Shown piece after piece: positions 23,964-35,997 of a DNA stretch of 64,000 nt. Positions within the stretch are counted from its first letter, which is position 1. The number at the start of each line of letters is the position of its first letter. The stretch covers positions 310,001-374,000 of the forward strand of contig JACDTU010000001.1 in NCBI GenBank assembly GCA_022376465.1. The letters run 5' to 3'. The stretch is from Cubamyces lactineus (lineage: Eukaryota; Basidiomycota; Agaricomycetes; Polyporales; Polyporaceae). A model generated the notes under the pieces. It was not told where the DNA came from. It did not search any database and was given only the letters and a program-made list of their open reading frames with translations. Both the position numbers and the translations under genes were made by a program.

Positions 23964-24629
23964 GGCGAGATGATTCTGGTTGATGCGGTTGATGCTGGAG
24001 GGGCGGTTTTGTGAGTTTGCCTGGCTAGTGCACCGCGTAGGCTGTCAGCTTATAAACGATTCGAGTATGAGCTGCGTGAGACACCTACCACTTCTTCGGT
24101 GCATATTCGCAGATATTCAAGAGGCCACCGGGCGTGGCGTCAACCCTGCCTGAAAGAGTACGCACCGGATGCCTGCGCAGGATGTACTCTTTTGGCTATG
24201 AGATGTCTTCCATCAAGAGTACGGGCATCACGCGTGAGTAGCCTGGAGCTAAGGGAGCGAACAGAACAGGAGTGCCAATACGTACTTTTCCCTTCTTGCA
24301 GTCATCTCTGTCAGGCCGCATTCAATCGCGGTTAGCGAGGAGGCCAGAGCGGCGTGCGATGAACGGACGGGCAGACGGGTCTCCAGATGCAGCTGTCAGC
24401 ATTCGCGGCGCATTGACAAGGTGGGTCCTGTGGCGTGGAAAGAGTACGTTCAGCCAAAGAGAACTGGGTCATATGGACCGGAGGAACGTGCTGCCTCCCG
24501 AGCACGCTGGAGGGTACGAGGCGACAAAGGCCTAAGAGAGATTTCCATTAAGTCTCTTCGTCTCAGCTCTTTCCCCGACCATTTCCTCCTACCCTCCCCC
24601 CACCTGGAACACTGCCCACCCCACGAACG
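23964..24629. promoter_or_regulatory. Shared divergent promoter of A2 and B1
   Basis: The 666 bases between two divergent family members contain a TATA-like element for A2 (TTTATAAGCTGACAG on the minus strand, 24041-24058). AAGAGTAC occurs four times: 24154-24161, inverted at 24184-24191, 24215-24222 and about 24439-24446. The first two form a perfect inverted repeat (AAAGAGTAC…GTACTCTTT). This could be a binding site for a dimeric factor controlling both genes; that is inference from repetition alone. Confidence 0.45.
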
Positions 24630-25617
24630 ATGAGCACTTCACCTACTAGTGACTCTGCTGTTGTCGCTCGCGCTATCATCCAGGGCGATGGGTTGACAGA
24701 TCAACAGAAGGTATTACAACCTGTGCTCTTCCCCTATGCCATAATCGGGACAGATAAACTCATGCGATATATCAGAGCGATGTGCAAGAGTCCACACTCT
24801 TCGCTCAGGCCGCGGCAGACAAGCAGCATCCGCCAACGACCGAACAAGAGGCCATGGCTTGGTACCGCGTCTATATCAGCACCCTTGGCTCCATCGGCTG
24901 GGTGGTTCAGGAGGCGAAGTAAGTTGTTATGTCCATGTACTAGTCTACGAAGGAACCTGACTGCACCTTAGCTTCACCGAGGTCTTGCACAACGCGACGC
25001 AAGGATCCATTCAAGACACGGTCCTTGATACGCTCGTCAACGACTCCAGTGTCAGTAAGCAGGAACTTTCGTCGGTATCTAGGGCGATGTTGGCGCTCGC
25101 ACTGGCCGGGAACGACTCTCCTGCCGCCGACGTCTTCAATGGCACATCGATCTCTTCCAAATCCAACTTCGTGAGCTTCCAGATAGGGATTGCGTCGTAA
25201 GTCTGGGTCTTACTCGCGATCCGACGGAAAGACGAATAGACTGCTTACCTCTGTCTCATGCGACTAGAGCCGACGGAGATAATGTGATCCTCACCCTCTG
25301 GGCTTACATTTACTCCTCCAGTCACGAGATCGGTAGTGCGCTCTGGCACAACTGGACCAACGTTTCGGTATCTTTGAAATTCTGTGAGTGCTTGTTGTGG
25401 GATGCCGATGGCCTAGAGTTCTTATGCAGAACGCTCGCAGCAAAGCTTGTTATGACCTTGAACTCGGGCGTGTACAGCCAAGTGAGGGACATCATCCACG
25501 ACAAGCTCGAAAATGCAGGGAAGCTAGACTCCATCGTACAACTTTGTAAGTTGTGTTCGCCCATCCATCCTGTAGCGGTTTCGTACATCAGGCTGCTGAA
25601 AAACCGCCGCTTCAGGA
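24630..25617 (+). CDS. Uncharacterised cluster family, member B1
   Basis: Exons 24630-24710, 24776-24918, 24972-25196, 25268-25383, 25441-25545 and a final two-base piece at 25616-25617 give about 223 residues. The first exon encodes only 27 residues (SDSAVVARAIIQGDGLTDQQK near its end), about 22 fewer than in subfamily A. Then come ESTLFAQAAADK, AWYRVYISTLGSIGW, a longer middle block with IQDTVLDTLVND, FQIGIAS, VILTLWAYIYSSSHEIGSALW, and MTLNSGVYSQVRDII. The frame reaches T at 25545, and the next AG|GA completes TGA. An acceptor at 25592 would instead add two cysteines before a stop. Function unknown. Confidence 0.7.
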
Positions 25618-25699
25618 GCTCATTCACTCACTCGCCACGAGTGCGTCACGTCGTCGATATCAGTGACGAGTAGTTTTGCCTGTGGATCTAGCTGAGTCT

Positions 25700-28425
25700 T
25701 AAACGAAAACCGATTGTATGCGCTGTACCTTGTATCTTGTGCCAGTGAATAGTTGTCCGAGAAATGATATTCTTCGTAGTCTGGCTGCTGAGCACATCTA
25801 TTTAATGAACGGTTGAAGAATACGATGGCTCCGAGACCCTGCAGCCGAATCTATAATCCATTTCGTAGAAGAATGATTGTGAGAGGTTGCAGCCCTTCGA
25901 TAGACACCACTGTCTCTGCCTAGTGTTCAATAGTAGTGCCATTCCGACAACACGCGTATGGTGTCACGCATGATAATCAACTTCGATACGTTGGGAAGGT
26001 ATGCGGTGACTTACTTCGACCCAGGCTTCTGTGGAATGTATTCGAGAGCATTGATTTACGTCAATCGCCGCTAGTATTCCTGTTGACTCGGGCTTCTTGC
26101 GGTCAGCCGCCGATTGACAATAGGCCTCTGGCCATGGTCCATGCAAGATGTCAAGGCGAACAGTCACGCACTTGCACTCGGCATAGTTTTGCGAGGAGAC
26201 AATTTGAGATGTGAAGCATGCAATCAACGGAGTTCCGTGAATCATGAGATCATACCGTAAATTGCAAGTTGGCGAGTGCTGTATCCACGCGGGATACTTG
26301 ATCCTCATGTCAGCTTGCTGGCTGGATTACGCATACGACTAAGCTATTCACTCGGCACCATACATACCTGCCATTATTTAGGACGTATGAAACTTCAATT
26401 CGAAGATGTTGAACTTGAAATGAGACACTCACCATGACGAAAATATGTCGACTTGGAGGGATATATATCCAACATACTGTACTAGCCCGCTCGAAGCCAT
26501 GATGCATACGGACATAGAACGAAAATGCTGTCGTGTTGATGCACACGTTCGCATAGCTATAGGACGGCGGCGTCAGTCTGTGAGAAGCGGCGAAGCGCTA
26601 AATAGTGTCCATTTCGGAGTATGGCGGAGTTTATGTATATTAAATGAGCTACTCGCTGCCATAGAGGATTCCACGCTCAGCCAGTAATCGCTGTTCAAAT
26701 GTCGATAGTCCGAACTGGCACACATCGGTGACACGGTTGTACCGTGACGGTATAACATTGGGACCCAGCTTGAGCACTGCGGCTGCGGAAGTTACCCTGG
26801 TCCTAGGTCACTGCCAGCATCTAACAATAGCTAGTGGCGCGCCGTCTCAGCATATCGGTATTCGCTGTCTATCAGCTTCCAAGTGTGAGGCATGCTCAAG
26901 TAGAACGTCGACCAATTCAAAGACTCCGTGCGTATAGTATTTGCTAGCTATGTTACCAACTATAGTACTAAACCCAGTTGCGCTTATTAGCATGATGCCG
27001 TTGAACGACGACCGAAGACGTCGCGTGCCATCCGTACTAGCAACATGCCGTTCTTTACACGTCTCACTCCAATTGCGTTTCCCATGTCAGTCAATCTTCT
27101 AACCCCAGTTCCTACCTAAACGTAACAATTTGAGTTCAAGCTGAAGATATCGCTCACGGCCGCCACTGGCACTTGTTGCTTCCCAGACGATGTACAAGCA
27201 ATACGTACTCCAAGTCTTGAGCTCACCATGCCTCCTGTCTTGCCGGGATCTTAGAACTCCGAGGCGCCTGTTTCGCTACACACACCCCGCCTCGCAGAGA
27301 TGCCTTCGGCTCCAGTGCTTCCCCGCACGAAAAAAGCCTGGAGCTTCATTGCGATGGAGGCCGCCTTCTGCCCCTGGTCAGGCGGATTCTGGCTGGAATC
27401 ATCATACACGAGCTGCGGAGTTGGTGGTTCGTTACGTCCTCTCCATTACCACCAACCGCCCGAATGCTAATGTACGCCCGGACCTTCCCCGCCAGGCTCT
27501 CCGCAGAATAGGACAGTGTTGATTTGGTCCCGCATGGTTTTAAAGTGAGATCACCACATGGCACGCTCCGATGGCATGGCACTGTGCGTCCCTTTCCAAA
27601 TCATTTGTATTGCACTCGGAACTGACTGCGCTCGATCTGGCCTTCCGGCGGACATTGATATCTAGCCGCTAATCGGTCGCAAATCCATTGGCAAGAGTGT
27701 TCTCGACCGTCCATAGGAGGCAATAAGGGTTCCTTGACCCACATACAAAGGGCCATCGTGGGCTCGTGCTCCTAAAGAAGCCTTGACAACTACAGTGGGC
27801 TGTCAAACCCTATAAGTTGCGTCAGGATAGTACGTATTTCTCTACACTGCAGATGAGCAGGGGTGAGAAGTTCACCGAATCAGCCAATTGCAGATATTCG
27901 TACTCCCGGGAAACCCTTGGAGCTGTCTCGTGCTGCTATATCACGTACACATCGCGGCTTACAATGTGCACGCAGCCGCCACACTTCGGTGCTTTGTAAA
28001 CGTTCTTGAAGAGGAATATCGGCTAGCTGCGTCAGCTGCACTGCGCTTCTGATCGCCCCAGGGAATTAGGTGGAACAATGCGACCACCTTCGTGTTCTCC
28101 AGGCATTCCACTGTCGAGTTGGTACCTCCTTCGGGTCGGAAGGCCGCCCTCACAACTGCGGGAGGCAGGTATGGTCAGGTATGGTAGACAGCTCCCCTCG
28201 CACGTTCGCTATTCAGTGTCAATTAATCAATGACGGAGCTCAGGCTGTCTTTGCGGGCGAACTTCCTGTTCGTCTAACGGTGGAGCGTGACGAGAAACGC
28301 AATATGACTGCAACAGAGGCCGGCTAGATGCGCACAGCGCTCCCATAGTTCGGGGACTGCCAAGGAACCGTATAAATCGATGTGATTTGAAACGAGGAGC
28401 TGTATAGCGATAGATCCTCCTAAAC
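25700..28425. other. Gene-poor stretch
   Basis: About 2.7 kb without a supported gene. Minus-strand open frames at 25964-26308 and 26310-26546 are next to each other and slightly protein-like, but no family motif or full exon chain was found. A TATA-like TATAAATC at 28371 precedes A3. Confidence 0.4.
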
Positions 28426-29458
28426 ATGCCGCTCTCCCATGAAGAACGCGTCAGCTTCATCCAAGCAATCAATGTCCCCCCCTCCGCAGGAATCTCCGCT
28501 GCTGCGGCCACCGCGGGCGCATCAGATGCCGCGGTTTCTGCCGGGTCCTCTGTCGCCTTCGTGAGCAACATAGACTCTCAGATGAAGGTGTGTGGTTCTT
28601 TTGGATATACCAAGGGTCGGACAGTTGTACATGACTAACATTTTTGTCCTTGCCAGGCCGACGTCCTCAATTCTACCCTCATGGCACAGCTGAATGCCGA
28701 CCAATTGCACGATCGCGAGTCCGACCCGAGGAGCTGGTACAACACGTATTTGGAGACTCTCATGGCCATCGGCTGGGAGGTCAAAGAATTCGAGTACGCA
28801 TTTCCCATATGACAGCTGTATGCACGGTCTGACATCCTGTTGCTGGGCGACGCCCCTAGTTTTACACTTATTCAGGATACGGACAACTTCCTGACCGGCG
28901 AAGAGCTGTTCTTGGACTACGTCTCCAAGTACATGCCTCAGCAAGAGTTCACCCTCTTCAGGAGGATGCTGACCGCGCTGCAACAGCCACAGAACAGCAG
29001 CGCGTCGAAACTCCTGGACGATCAGGCGAGGACCCTCAGGATGTCCAACTGGCAAGCCGGTGTCGTAACGTACGTGTCCTGTTAATGATGGCCCCCGCTA
29101 TTTCAGCAATTCATAGCATTCAAGACTGACCTCATGCACTCCACAGAAACGAGGGCGGCAACCCGTCATTCAAGATCAACGCGTTCCTGTGCTCCGCGTC
29201 GTGGACCCTCGAACACGCGATCTTCTTCAAGTTGCGCCAGGGTGGAGGAGATATAGAGATATCCGCAGGTACGTGCGCACGACGCGCTAGTCGGGCTATT
29301 CGAGCTGCGCTGCCCGTTCTAGTGACTGAACGGATCCGCCCTGCGCAGAACACCAGGTCATGCATTTGGACCTCGCGAAGTATAGCAACGTTCGCGACCT
29401 CATACTGCAGCAGCTGGGGAACAACGCGCAACTCCTCATTCATGACATCGCCCTCTGA
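28426..29458 (+). CDS. Uncharacterised cluster family, member A3
   Basis: Five exons with GT-AG introns. Exon 1 ends SVAFVSNIDSQMK. Exon 2 reads ADVLNSTLMAQLNADQ…SWYNTYLETLMAIGWEV. Exon 3 begins FTLIQDTDNFLTGEELFLDY and ends NWQAGVV. Exon 4 holds GGNPSFKINAFLCSASWTLEHA, shortened here to its core SWTLEHAIFFKLR. Exon 5 ends in ALLIHDIAL-type residues at 29458. With A6 it forms a sub-branch: both have the D..NF…EEL(F/I)LDY and SWTLEHA(I/V)FF motifs instead of the SS.EI.SVLF block of the other A members. It appears soluble. Function unknown. Intron 4 lies in the glycine-bounded turn before the last helix, as in every A member. Confidence 0.75.
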
Positions 29459-29466
29459 ACTGTATA

Positions 29467-29516
29467 ACAACATCCCCTCCCCCCTCCCCCCCTCCCCCCC
29501 TCCCCCCCCCCCCCGA
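29467..29516 (+). repeat. C-rich pyrimidine tract
   Basis: About 50 bases almost entirely C with a few T, immediately after the A3 stop codon. It may lie in the 3' untranslated region. Confidence 0.85.
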
Positions 29517-30544
29517 ATGAGACTTGGGTCCGGTGATCTGATCCGAGTCGCTTCTGAGTACCCAAGATGTATGGCGATCGTCGAAGTTGTATGATGTGCA
29601 ATTGAATTTCTTGTTCAGTATACCTCATGCTTCAACGACGCCACATCGTGAGCCTGAAGTCGACTAGAACGTACAGTATCAGCACAACCACGACCCGGAT
29701 GTACTGAGTGTAAGGCTAGGGTTGGGGTTTGGGTCGTTTGTGGCCTTGCATGGGAAGCTCACTGACAAAGCGGCCACGTTCGCAAACTTGGAAGCTCTGG
29801 GGAAGTCATAGACGCGTCATAAAACACCTGCACGGCGTAACGTGTGAATTGAATGAATGTCCCGAAATCTAGCTCACTGTCATGCCAGTGTCGGGCTCTA
29901 TGAATCGCGGCCCAGCGTTGGAGAACCTGAATCACACACCGATACTTATGTGTTGCCCAAGACGGTATATTTGGGCGAACGGCGAAGAACTGCGGAGTGT
30001 GCACTGCAAACGGAGCAAAGCAGATCGATTCGGGTCGTGATCATAACAGGGTCGTGAGCGTATCGAGAGCAGGCAGCGTAAGTAAGAAATACAGACGATT
30101 CGGGGGCGTAGTAGTGTGAATGTGTGGAGGAGACGCAGCAAGTAGGGTAGGGTAGTGTAGGTGTCGCAGGTGGAGGGGAGGTGGGGAGGTAGCACAAGAG
30201 TCGGGTGGTGGGGGTATGCTCCGCCTAGCGGGGGTATCGCAGGGAGTCGGGAGAGGGGATGGACGGAGCAGTAGGATAAGCGGTCATGAGAGATGTGGGG
30301 CGAGATGAGAATAAGAGAGGAGGGGGAAAGAGGAATCGCAAGGAATAAGTTCATGTCAAAGCGCAAAGTAGGATGCGAGCGAGCAAGCGGGAACGTCGAT
30401 CTACCATCGACGACCACTCTAAGGGGATGACTAGCGGATAAAGCAAGAAGAACGAGCACGACCAACCACAGCACGAGCACATTACGAGAGGCTCAAGCGC
30501 AGTCTTCAAGTCCTCAACACATAGCAGATGGAGGGGAGAGGAAT
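29517..30544. other. Intergenic, probable 3' regions
   Basis: No gene is supported. The right half is probably the 3' untranslated region of the following minus-strand membrane protein. A short telomere-like GGGTTGGGGTTTGGG run near 29710-29730 is too short to be a telomere relic with confidence. Confidence 0.45.
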
Positions 30545-33500
30545 CTACCACGGCGCATCTTCATGCACGCGGCCCTCAGTCCATACTCTGTCGTCCTGCC
30601 CTGCGCGCCAGGGCAGCCTCGGGAAGTGCATGACCGCGCCCGTAATCGGGTCTGTCTGCGTCGTCGTCACGCTCTCGTCAGTCAAACTGCCGTCTGTACC
30701 AACGGTCCCGCGCGTACCGGTAGACGTCACCGTGCCAGTCACCGTCGCGGGGAGCGAGCGCATAGCCATGGGCAAGGGCGCCTCGGCGGGGTACGCAGGC
30801 GGAAGCCCGAACGCATCGTCGCCATGCGTATGTGCGGGAGGTGGGGGAGAGCTCGGGAAGCCACGGCCTGGGAAGACGGCGGAGAGTGGCGGGGAAGCGA
30901 CTTCACCGACGTCGGCGCGGCGGCGGCGACGATCCTCCTCAGAGATGGAGGGGGAGTGGACGAGAGAGCCGCCACTGCTGCCTGTGGGACCACGGGAGTG
31001 CGACGACGCAGACGGACGAGAAGAATTTGAGCCGGTCATGGTATGGCGAGACGACGCAGGAGCAGACCCAGTTGGGCTGATGGATGAGTAGGGACTCAAG
31101 TGGGATCGCATCGAATGCAGCGAACCCCGTTCTGACTGCAAAGCATCACGGGGCTGAACGACCATAGGCTAAGAATGAGACATCAATATGAGTTGAACGC
31201 ATATACGACGAAGGAGCATGCTCACCACCCCAAACGTCGTTCGCCTGCCGTCGGTCGGCCTGAAGCTACCTGCCAAGCTGCGCCAGCCGTTATTTGCGGC
31301 AGGTGGCTCGTCCTCCAGCACGTCAATGCCGATGACCGACGTGCTCTCCGTCGCCGGACTGGGCGAACTGCTTGCGTGGGAGTCGCGCCATACCCGCGGT
31401 GTGGGAAGAGGGACCAGACCGGGTGGGAACGCAGGTCTCGAAGACGCAGCGCTGAACGGGGACGCGGGCCGCGGTGCTGGGATATCGAGCACATCGACCT
31501 CTGTATAGTCATCCTGCTCCGCAGGGGCTCGAGGCGTGTTCATCTCTTCGTACGCTGGAGGCGCATTCAGGTCACTACCATACTCGCCTGAGAGAGAAGG
31601 CGATGAGCGCTGCACTTCCTGTGAGAGAGGCGATGGCTGGATGTGTGCCTGTGGAACTGGAGGAACCGGCGGGATGGCAGTGGTACCGGAAATCGGGGTA
31701 CCTGCAGACGAGCGTGTGCCCATCGAGCTCGCAGGCCGAGAATGAGCGTCATAGAAGACTGTGTTGCCGCTCGTGGCGCTGCGGGCGCTGACGGTCGAGA
31801 TGGGTCTGTCCTCTGAAGCCAGCCCAAGGCGACGGCCGAGGCTGTCTGCCATTGGGTCGAGGGGTGACGCACGCGCAAAGGAGCCAGGGCGCGAGTGAGA
31901 GCCAGGTCGCGAACGGGAGCCGTTGCGAGAATGCCGGGGAGGGGTGCGAGTGTACGGGTCTGCAGAGGCAGTTGCAGCAGCCGCGGTTTCAGGATCAGCG
32001 TATGAGAGCGGTCGAGAGCCTGTGGGAGTGCCGAGGAAAGACATGCGCTTGAACCAGCTCATACGACTGAGGTTGGCGAGGCGATCCAATCCAAGTACGT
32101 TGGGACCAGTACTCGAGCCAGCATCTGGAGATTCGACCATGGGGTTGATCTGGCGGACCTTGACGCGACGGGCAGTGAGGAGCTCCGCGCCTTCCTCCTG
32201 AGGGTCCGTACCGGCGCTACCGACCGATTTCTCCGAGATCACTGAGCGAGCCTCGGTCTTCGATTTCTGGGATCGCAGGGAAGGTTGCGACGAGAAACGG
32301 CGCGCGGAACTACCCAAGCTGTCCGGGTTCAACGGCGGAGGGGGGATGAGTGGGGTCTCAAACTCGTTAGACATGCTGGGCTCAACGACACGGATGCTCG
32401 CGTAGGGCGGAACTTCAGTGGTAAGCTCCTCTTCTAGTCGTAGCTGCGCATCACGGGAAATGATGGGTTCGCCTTTAGGCCCCGAGCGATGCGACGAGAT
32501 CGTCCCCGTCCGCGCGATAGCAGGAAGACTGACGAGGGTATCTGTGTCCGTACGAGTCTGTACCATGTCTGTTCCTGCACTGCGAGCGCTGCGGCGAGTG
32601 AGGAAAGGGTCTTCCTCTTCGCCGCTGCCGCGCGGTGACCCTTCTCCAGGACTGTTTTGTCCACTCTCCAGCACCTCGTCGGGATCAACGACCTCCCAAC
32701 CAGTCCAGATGGGAGTCTGCCGATGCGCATCACGAGATAAAAGAGAGGCGAGCGTCGTCTGACGATTCCAGAAGCTAGAGGAGGCATGTCCATTGGGAGC
32801 ACCAGCGGCGCGCCGTCGGTTCTGGCGCAGGAGGAAAATGATGGCGATCAGCACTAGAAGTAGCAATGTCCCAAGGATGCTTCCCAGGATCGCGCCAAGG
32901 GTTGAAGGCGAGATTCCGTGAGACGCTGCTGCTGCCGCCGCCGTACTTGATGCTGCAGGAGAGGTCGAAGGGGAGGTCGCTGAGGCAGACTGTGTGGACG
33001 AAGGAGACGAGGTCGATGTAGGGGCAGGGGTGATAGTAGAACTCGTTGGCGGGGAAGTTGATGTTGACAGCATCGTACTCGTAGAACTTGATGGCGGGGG
33101 AGTGAGCCCACCATAAGTCCATACCCCATCGGTACCCAGAGGAATCTAGATGATGAACACAGCGTAAGCGTCATCGAGGATTTATTCGATAGTGAACGAT
33201 AGTGAATAAGGGCAGCAATTGTAGCATTAGAGAATTAAGGACTTCGACGCATGAGGGCTTCACGGGTAGAAGAATCAATCCACAAATTCTCCTCAAGGTA
33301 ACATCATGTTTACGCTCGGGTAGAGGCTCTCTTGGTGGCCCATATTCTGCTGTAAGAGATAGTATTCACAAACGTGAATGCCGCGAGGCTCAGAAGAAAA
33401 AGGATACGGCTTGCTGACCATAACTACGTATCGCTATCCGACCCAGTGTGCACGTCGAGGACACGTGCTGCTCTGACCACGAGCACGGGCACGAGCACGG

Positions 33501-33718
33501 GCAACAGCGATAACTAGGGCAAACCCAGGCGACGCATGGTCGAGCGCCGATGGTATGCAACAAGGACACGACGCAAGCAAAGTACTCACACTCGGACCGA
33601 AGTAAGTGAGTGGCAATCTGAGGATGTCGGACGACGTCGAGAGACTTCCATCTGGGAGGGTGACGAGGGTGGTAGAGAGCGTGAGCCACGAGGGCAGCAC
33701 CTGTGTTGGCTGTGACAT
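30545..33718 (-). CDS. Large single-pass membrane protein with Ser/Thr-rich outer region
   Basis: Exon 1 starts at 33718 (SWLTLSTTLVTLPDGS, ending YFGPS). After a long intron of about 440 nt, exon 2 begins IPLGTDGVWTYGG near 33148. A Ser/Thr-rich, probably glycosylated stretch is followed by one transmembrane helix (TLGAILGSILGTLLLLVLIA) and basic residues (RQNRRR). A disordered cytoplasmic region of more than 600 residues runs on, spliced at about 31172 into the last exon (PMVVQPRDALQSERG) that ends at 30545. The plan resembles fungal wall-stress sensors of the Mid2/Wsc type, but no cysteine-rich WSC domain is present, so a sensor role is inference. The exon 1 assignment is less certain than the rest. 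Confidence 0.65.
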
Positions 33719-34598
33719 GAGCTGGGTCGTGAAATGACGAAGGGTGTGGTGAAGGGAGCGAAAGTTCGCTGGTCGAAGGCGTTAGTAGAGAACGTGGGGG
33801 GCGTGGGTCCTGCACCAGTCCAACACGGCCATATGAGCTTCTATCGGTGATCGTGCGGACGGAACTCTGCTTACAGTTTGTGAATCGCGGGTTAAGTGAT
33901 GTTATACGCGTCTGCGCTGCTCTCGGAACGGACTGGAGGAAGAGGGGAAGGGCGGATAGGGAGGAAAGGGAGGGAGATGGGAGGAGGTGGGTAGCGCAAG
34001 ACGCGAAGCTCGTCGTCGCCGCTAACGCCGAGTTCAATCCTCATTGCGCGTCACGTGCTCAACGCGACCTCTAGGCGCTGCGTGGGCGTTCCCTAGACGC
34101 GTCGACTTGAGTGTGTGAATGGCTGGCTTTTCCTTTGGGATCTAGCAAGACTCACCGTTTTGCGAGGTGTTCCTCACAATTAACCTACGTGTCAACCATT
34201 GCATGACCGATTACGACCCGCTAGCAGATCGTCTTGTTCCTTCAACTTTAGGCGGCATGGGCATTCAACGACCGACTTGAACAACACACATATTATTTGA
34301 ACACTGGAAGCTACACCCTTGGGTTCTATCTGTCGAACTCTTGCAGGGAGGGACTCGTCTCCATATTCAGTGGTTGAGTGGTGAAGTTACACTCGTCTGT
34401 CTCGCGCCACAGACGCGTCGCGCTGCGTCAAACATTGATCAAACACTGGAAGCGCCCAGACCCACGGGGCTACCACGGACCCACGCGGAACGAGTACCAC
34501 GGCCCACGGCAAGCACGCGATACCCAGTCTCCAACCATCTCAGCAGACAACCTCTTCTTTCCTACTTCCACGACCTTCGCCGCGTCAGCTATAGCAAC
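33719..34598. promoter_or_regulatory. Divergent promoter region
   Basis: Spacer of 880 bases between the divergently transcribed membrane protein (minus) and the SDR (plus). No clear TATA box is seen. It contains G-rich/A-rich purine stretches near 33940-33990. Confidence 0.4.
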
Positions 34599-35636
34599 AT
34601 GGTCAGTGTCGTCGACGCTCTCGCCGTCCTCGGCGTAGTACTCTCGCTGCCCTACCTCTATCGCTTCACCTACTCCGTATGGCTCTACTTCCTCCGTCCC
34701 ACCAAGATCCACCACTATCTACATGGCGACGCCCCATATGCCTTCGTGACAGGAGCCACTGACGGTATCGGCAAAGCAACTGCGGGCGAGCTGTACGACC
34801 GCGGCTTCAACCTCATCCTCCATGGCCGGAACGAGAAGAAGATGCAGAAGGTCATTGGGGAGTTGCGCGCACGTGGGAACCGCAACGCCGACATCCGCTA
34901 CGTTCTCGCGGACGCTGCAAAGCCGGGCCACGACTTTGAGAAGATGATCGCGCCATTCAAAGACTTGAACATCACGCTCGTTATTCACAACGTCGGCGGT
35001 TCAAATGGTGTGCAGCCCGAACGGTGAGCACGACGTTCTGGGGCCACTGGCCCTCGCATGTACATGCTGTTTGCAACGCGACACTCACTCGTCCTGTCAT
35101 TTCGTCGTGTAATAATTAGCCTCGATGAGCGCCCGGAAGACTATATCCATACGCTCGTCCACTGGAACGCGCTCTTCCCGCTCCTCCTCACCCGCGTCCT
35201 CCTGCCGCAACTCCGTCGCTCTGCCAAGCACGGCCCCGTCCTTGTTCAGTTCGTCGGCTCGCTCGCAGGAGACATATCTCCTCCCCGACTCTCCATCTAT
35301 GCCGCCTCGAAGCGTTTCCTCGAGGCGCTCACGCGAGGCCTGGATAACGACGAGCACTACTTTGATGGTCCGACGGGCGTGCGCTTCACCTACCTCGCCG
35401 TTGGCCCGGTCAACTCGGCATCTATGCCCCAGAAGCCGAGCCTGAACACACCGACAAGCGAGCAGTTCGCGAAGGCCATCATCGCGCGCACTGGGTGCGG
35501 GCTCAGGAGGGTTGCGCCCTACGCCATGCATGCTATTTCGCAAGTTGTGGTTGAAGCGCTTGGTCAGCGCACCGTCGACTACTACACCGCGGAGGAAATG
35601 AAGACTCTGATCAAGACGTACCAGAAGAGCGCGTGA
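34599..35636 (+). CDS. Short-chain dehydrogenase, very-long-chain 3-oxoacyl-CoA reductase / 17-beta-HSD-like
   Basis: Two exons (34599-35023, 35120-35636) give 313 residues. A hydrophobic N-terminus (VLGVVLSLPYLYRF) precedes the cofactor motif TGATDGIGKA near residue 50, then NLILHGRN, the structural NVGG near 130, a catalytic serine in FVGSLAG and the catalytic YAASK near 235. The membrane anchor and the spacing match the family of ER 3-oxoacyl-CoA reductases (Ifa38/KAR) and 17-beta-hydroxysteroid dehydrogenases. They use NADPH to reduce a keto group, in yeast during fatty-acid elongation. The essential Ser-Tyr-Lys set is complete. Ifa38 normally ends with an ER-retention-type lysine signal, which is not obvious here (ends TYQKSA), so the exact substrate is open. 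Confidence 0.8.
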
Positions 35637-35997
35637 AAACCTCTCCCGGCGCGACTTCTGCTGATTTGGACCTGCTGTACGTTGCTTTGGATGATGTACT
35701 CTGTATACCCGTGACAACAAGTCGATCATCGATGTTTTCTTTGCTTGGACGAGATTCGCTGGTGGATTTGCGACGTGCGTGGCACTGGCATGGTCGAAGG
35801 TCTGAGCAAGTGCTTAGTAAGATATAGAAGGCATACCCTAACCCTACGTTAAGGTTCTGGACACGTCCACGCCACGTCCCGTACACGTCGTCCGCGACCG
35901 CTGCACAACTCCATTCAGGCATTCGACCATGTCGGGAATTTTACCAGCTTGCTTCAGACTCTGACCTTCTTGTTGTACCTAATCTCAAAGTTTGGGA

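Noticed and set aside
29705..29735. Telomere-like GGGTT repeats near 29710 and CCCTAACCC near 35838
   Set aside because: Only one or two imperfect units each, within ordinary genic DNA; chance or drift is enough to explain them.
33390..34037. Minus-strand open frame of 215 codons upstream of the Ser/Thr-rich membrane protein
   Set aside because: It runs through the promoter and an intron of that gene in another frame and shows no domain; the start at 33718 in the other frame links to exon 2.
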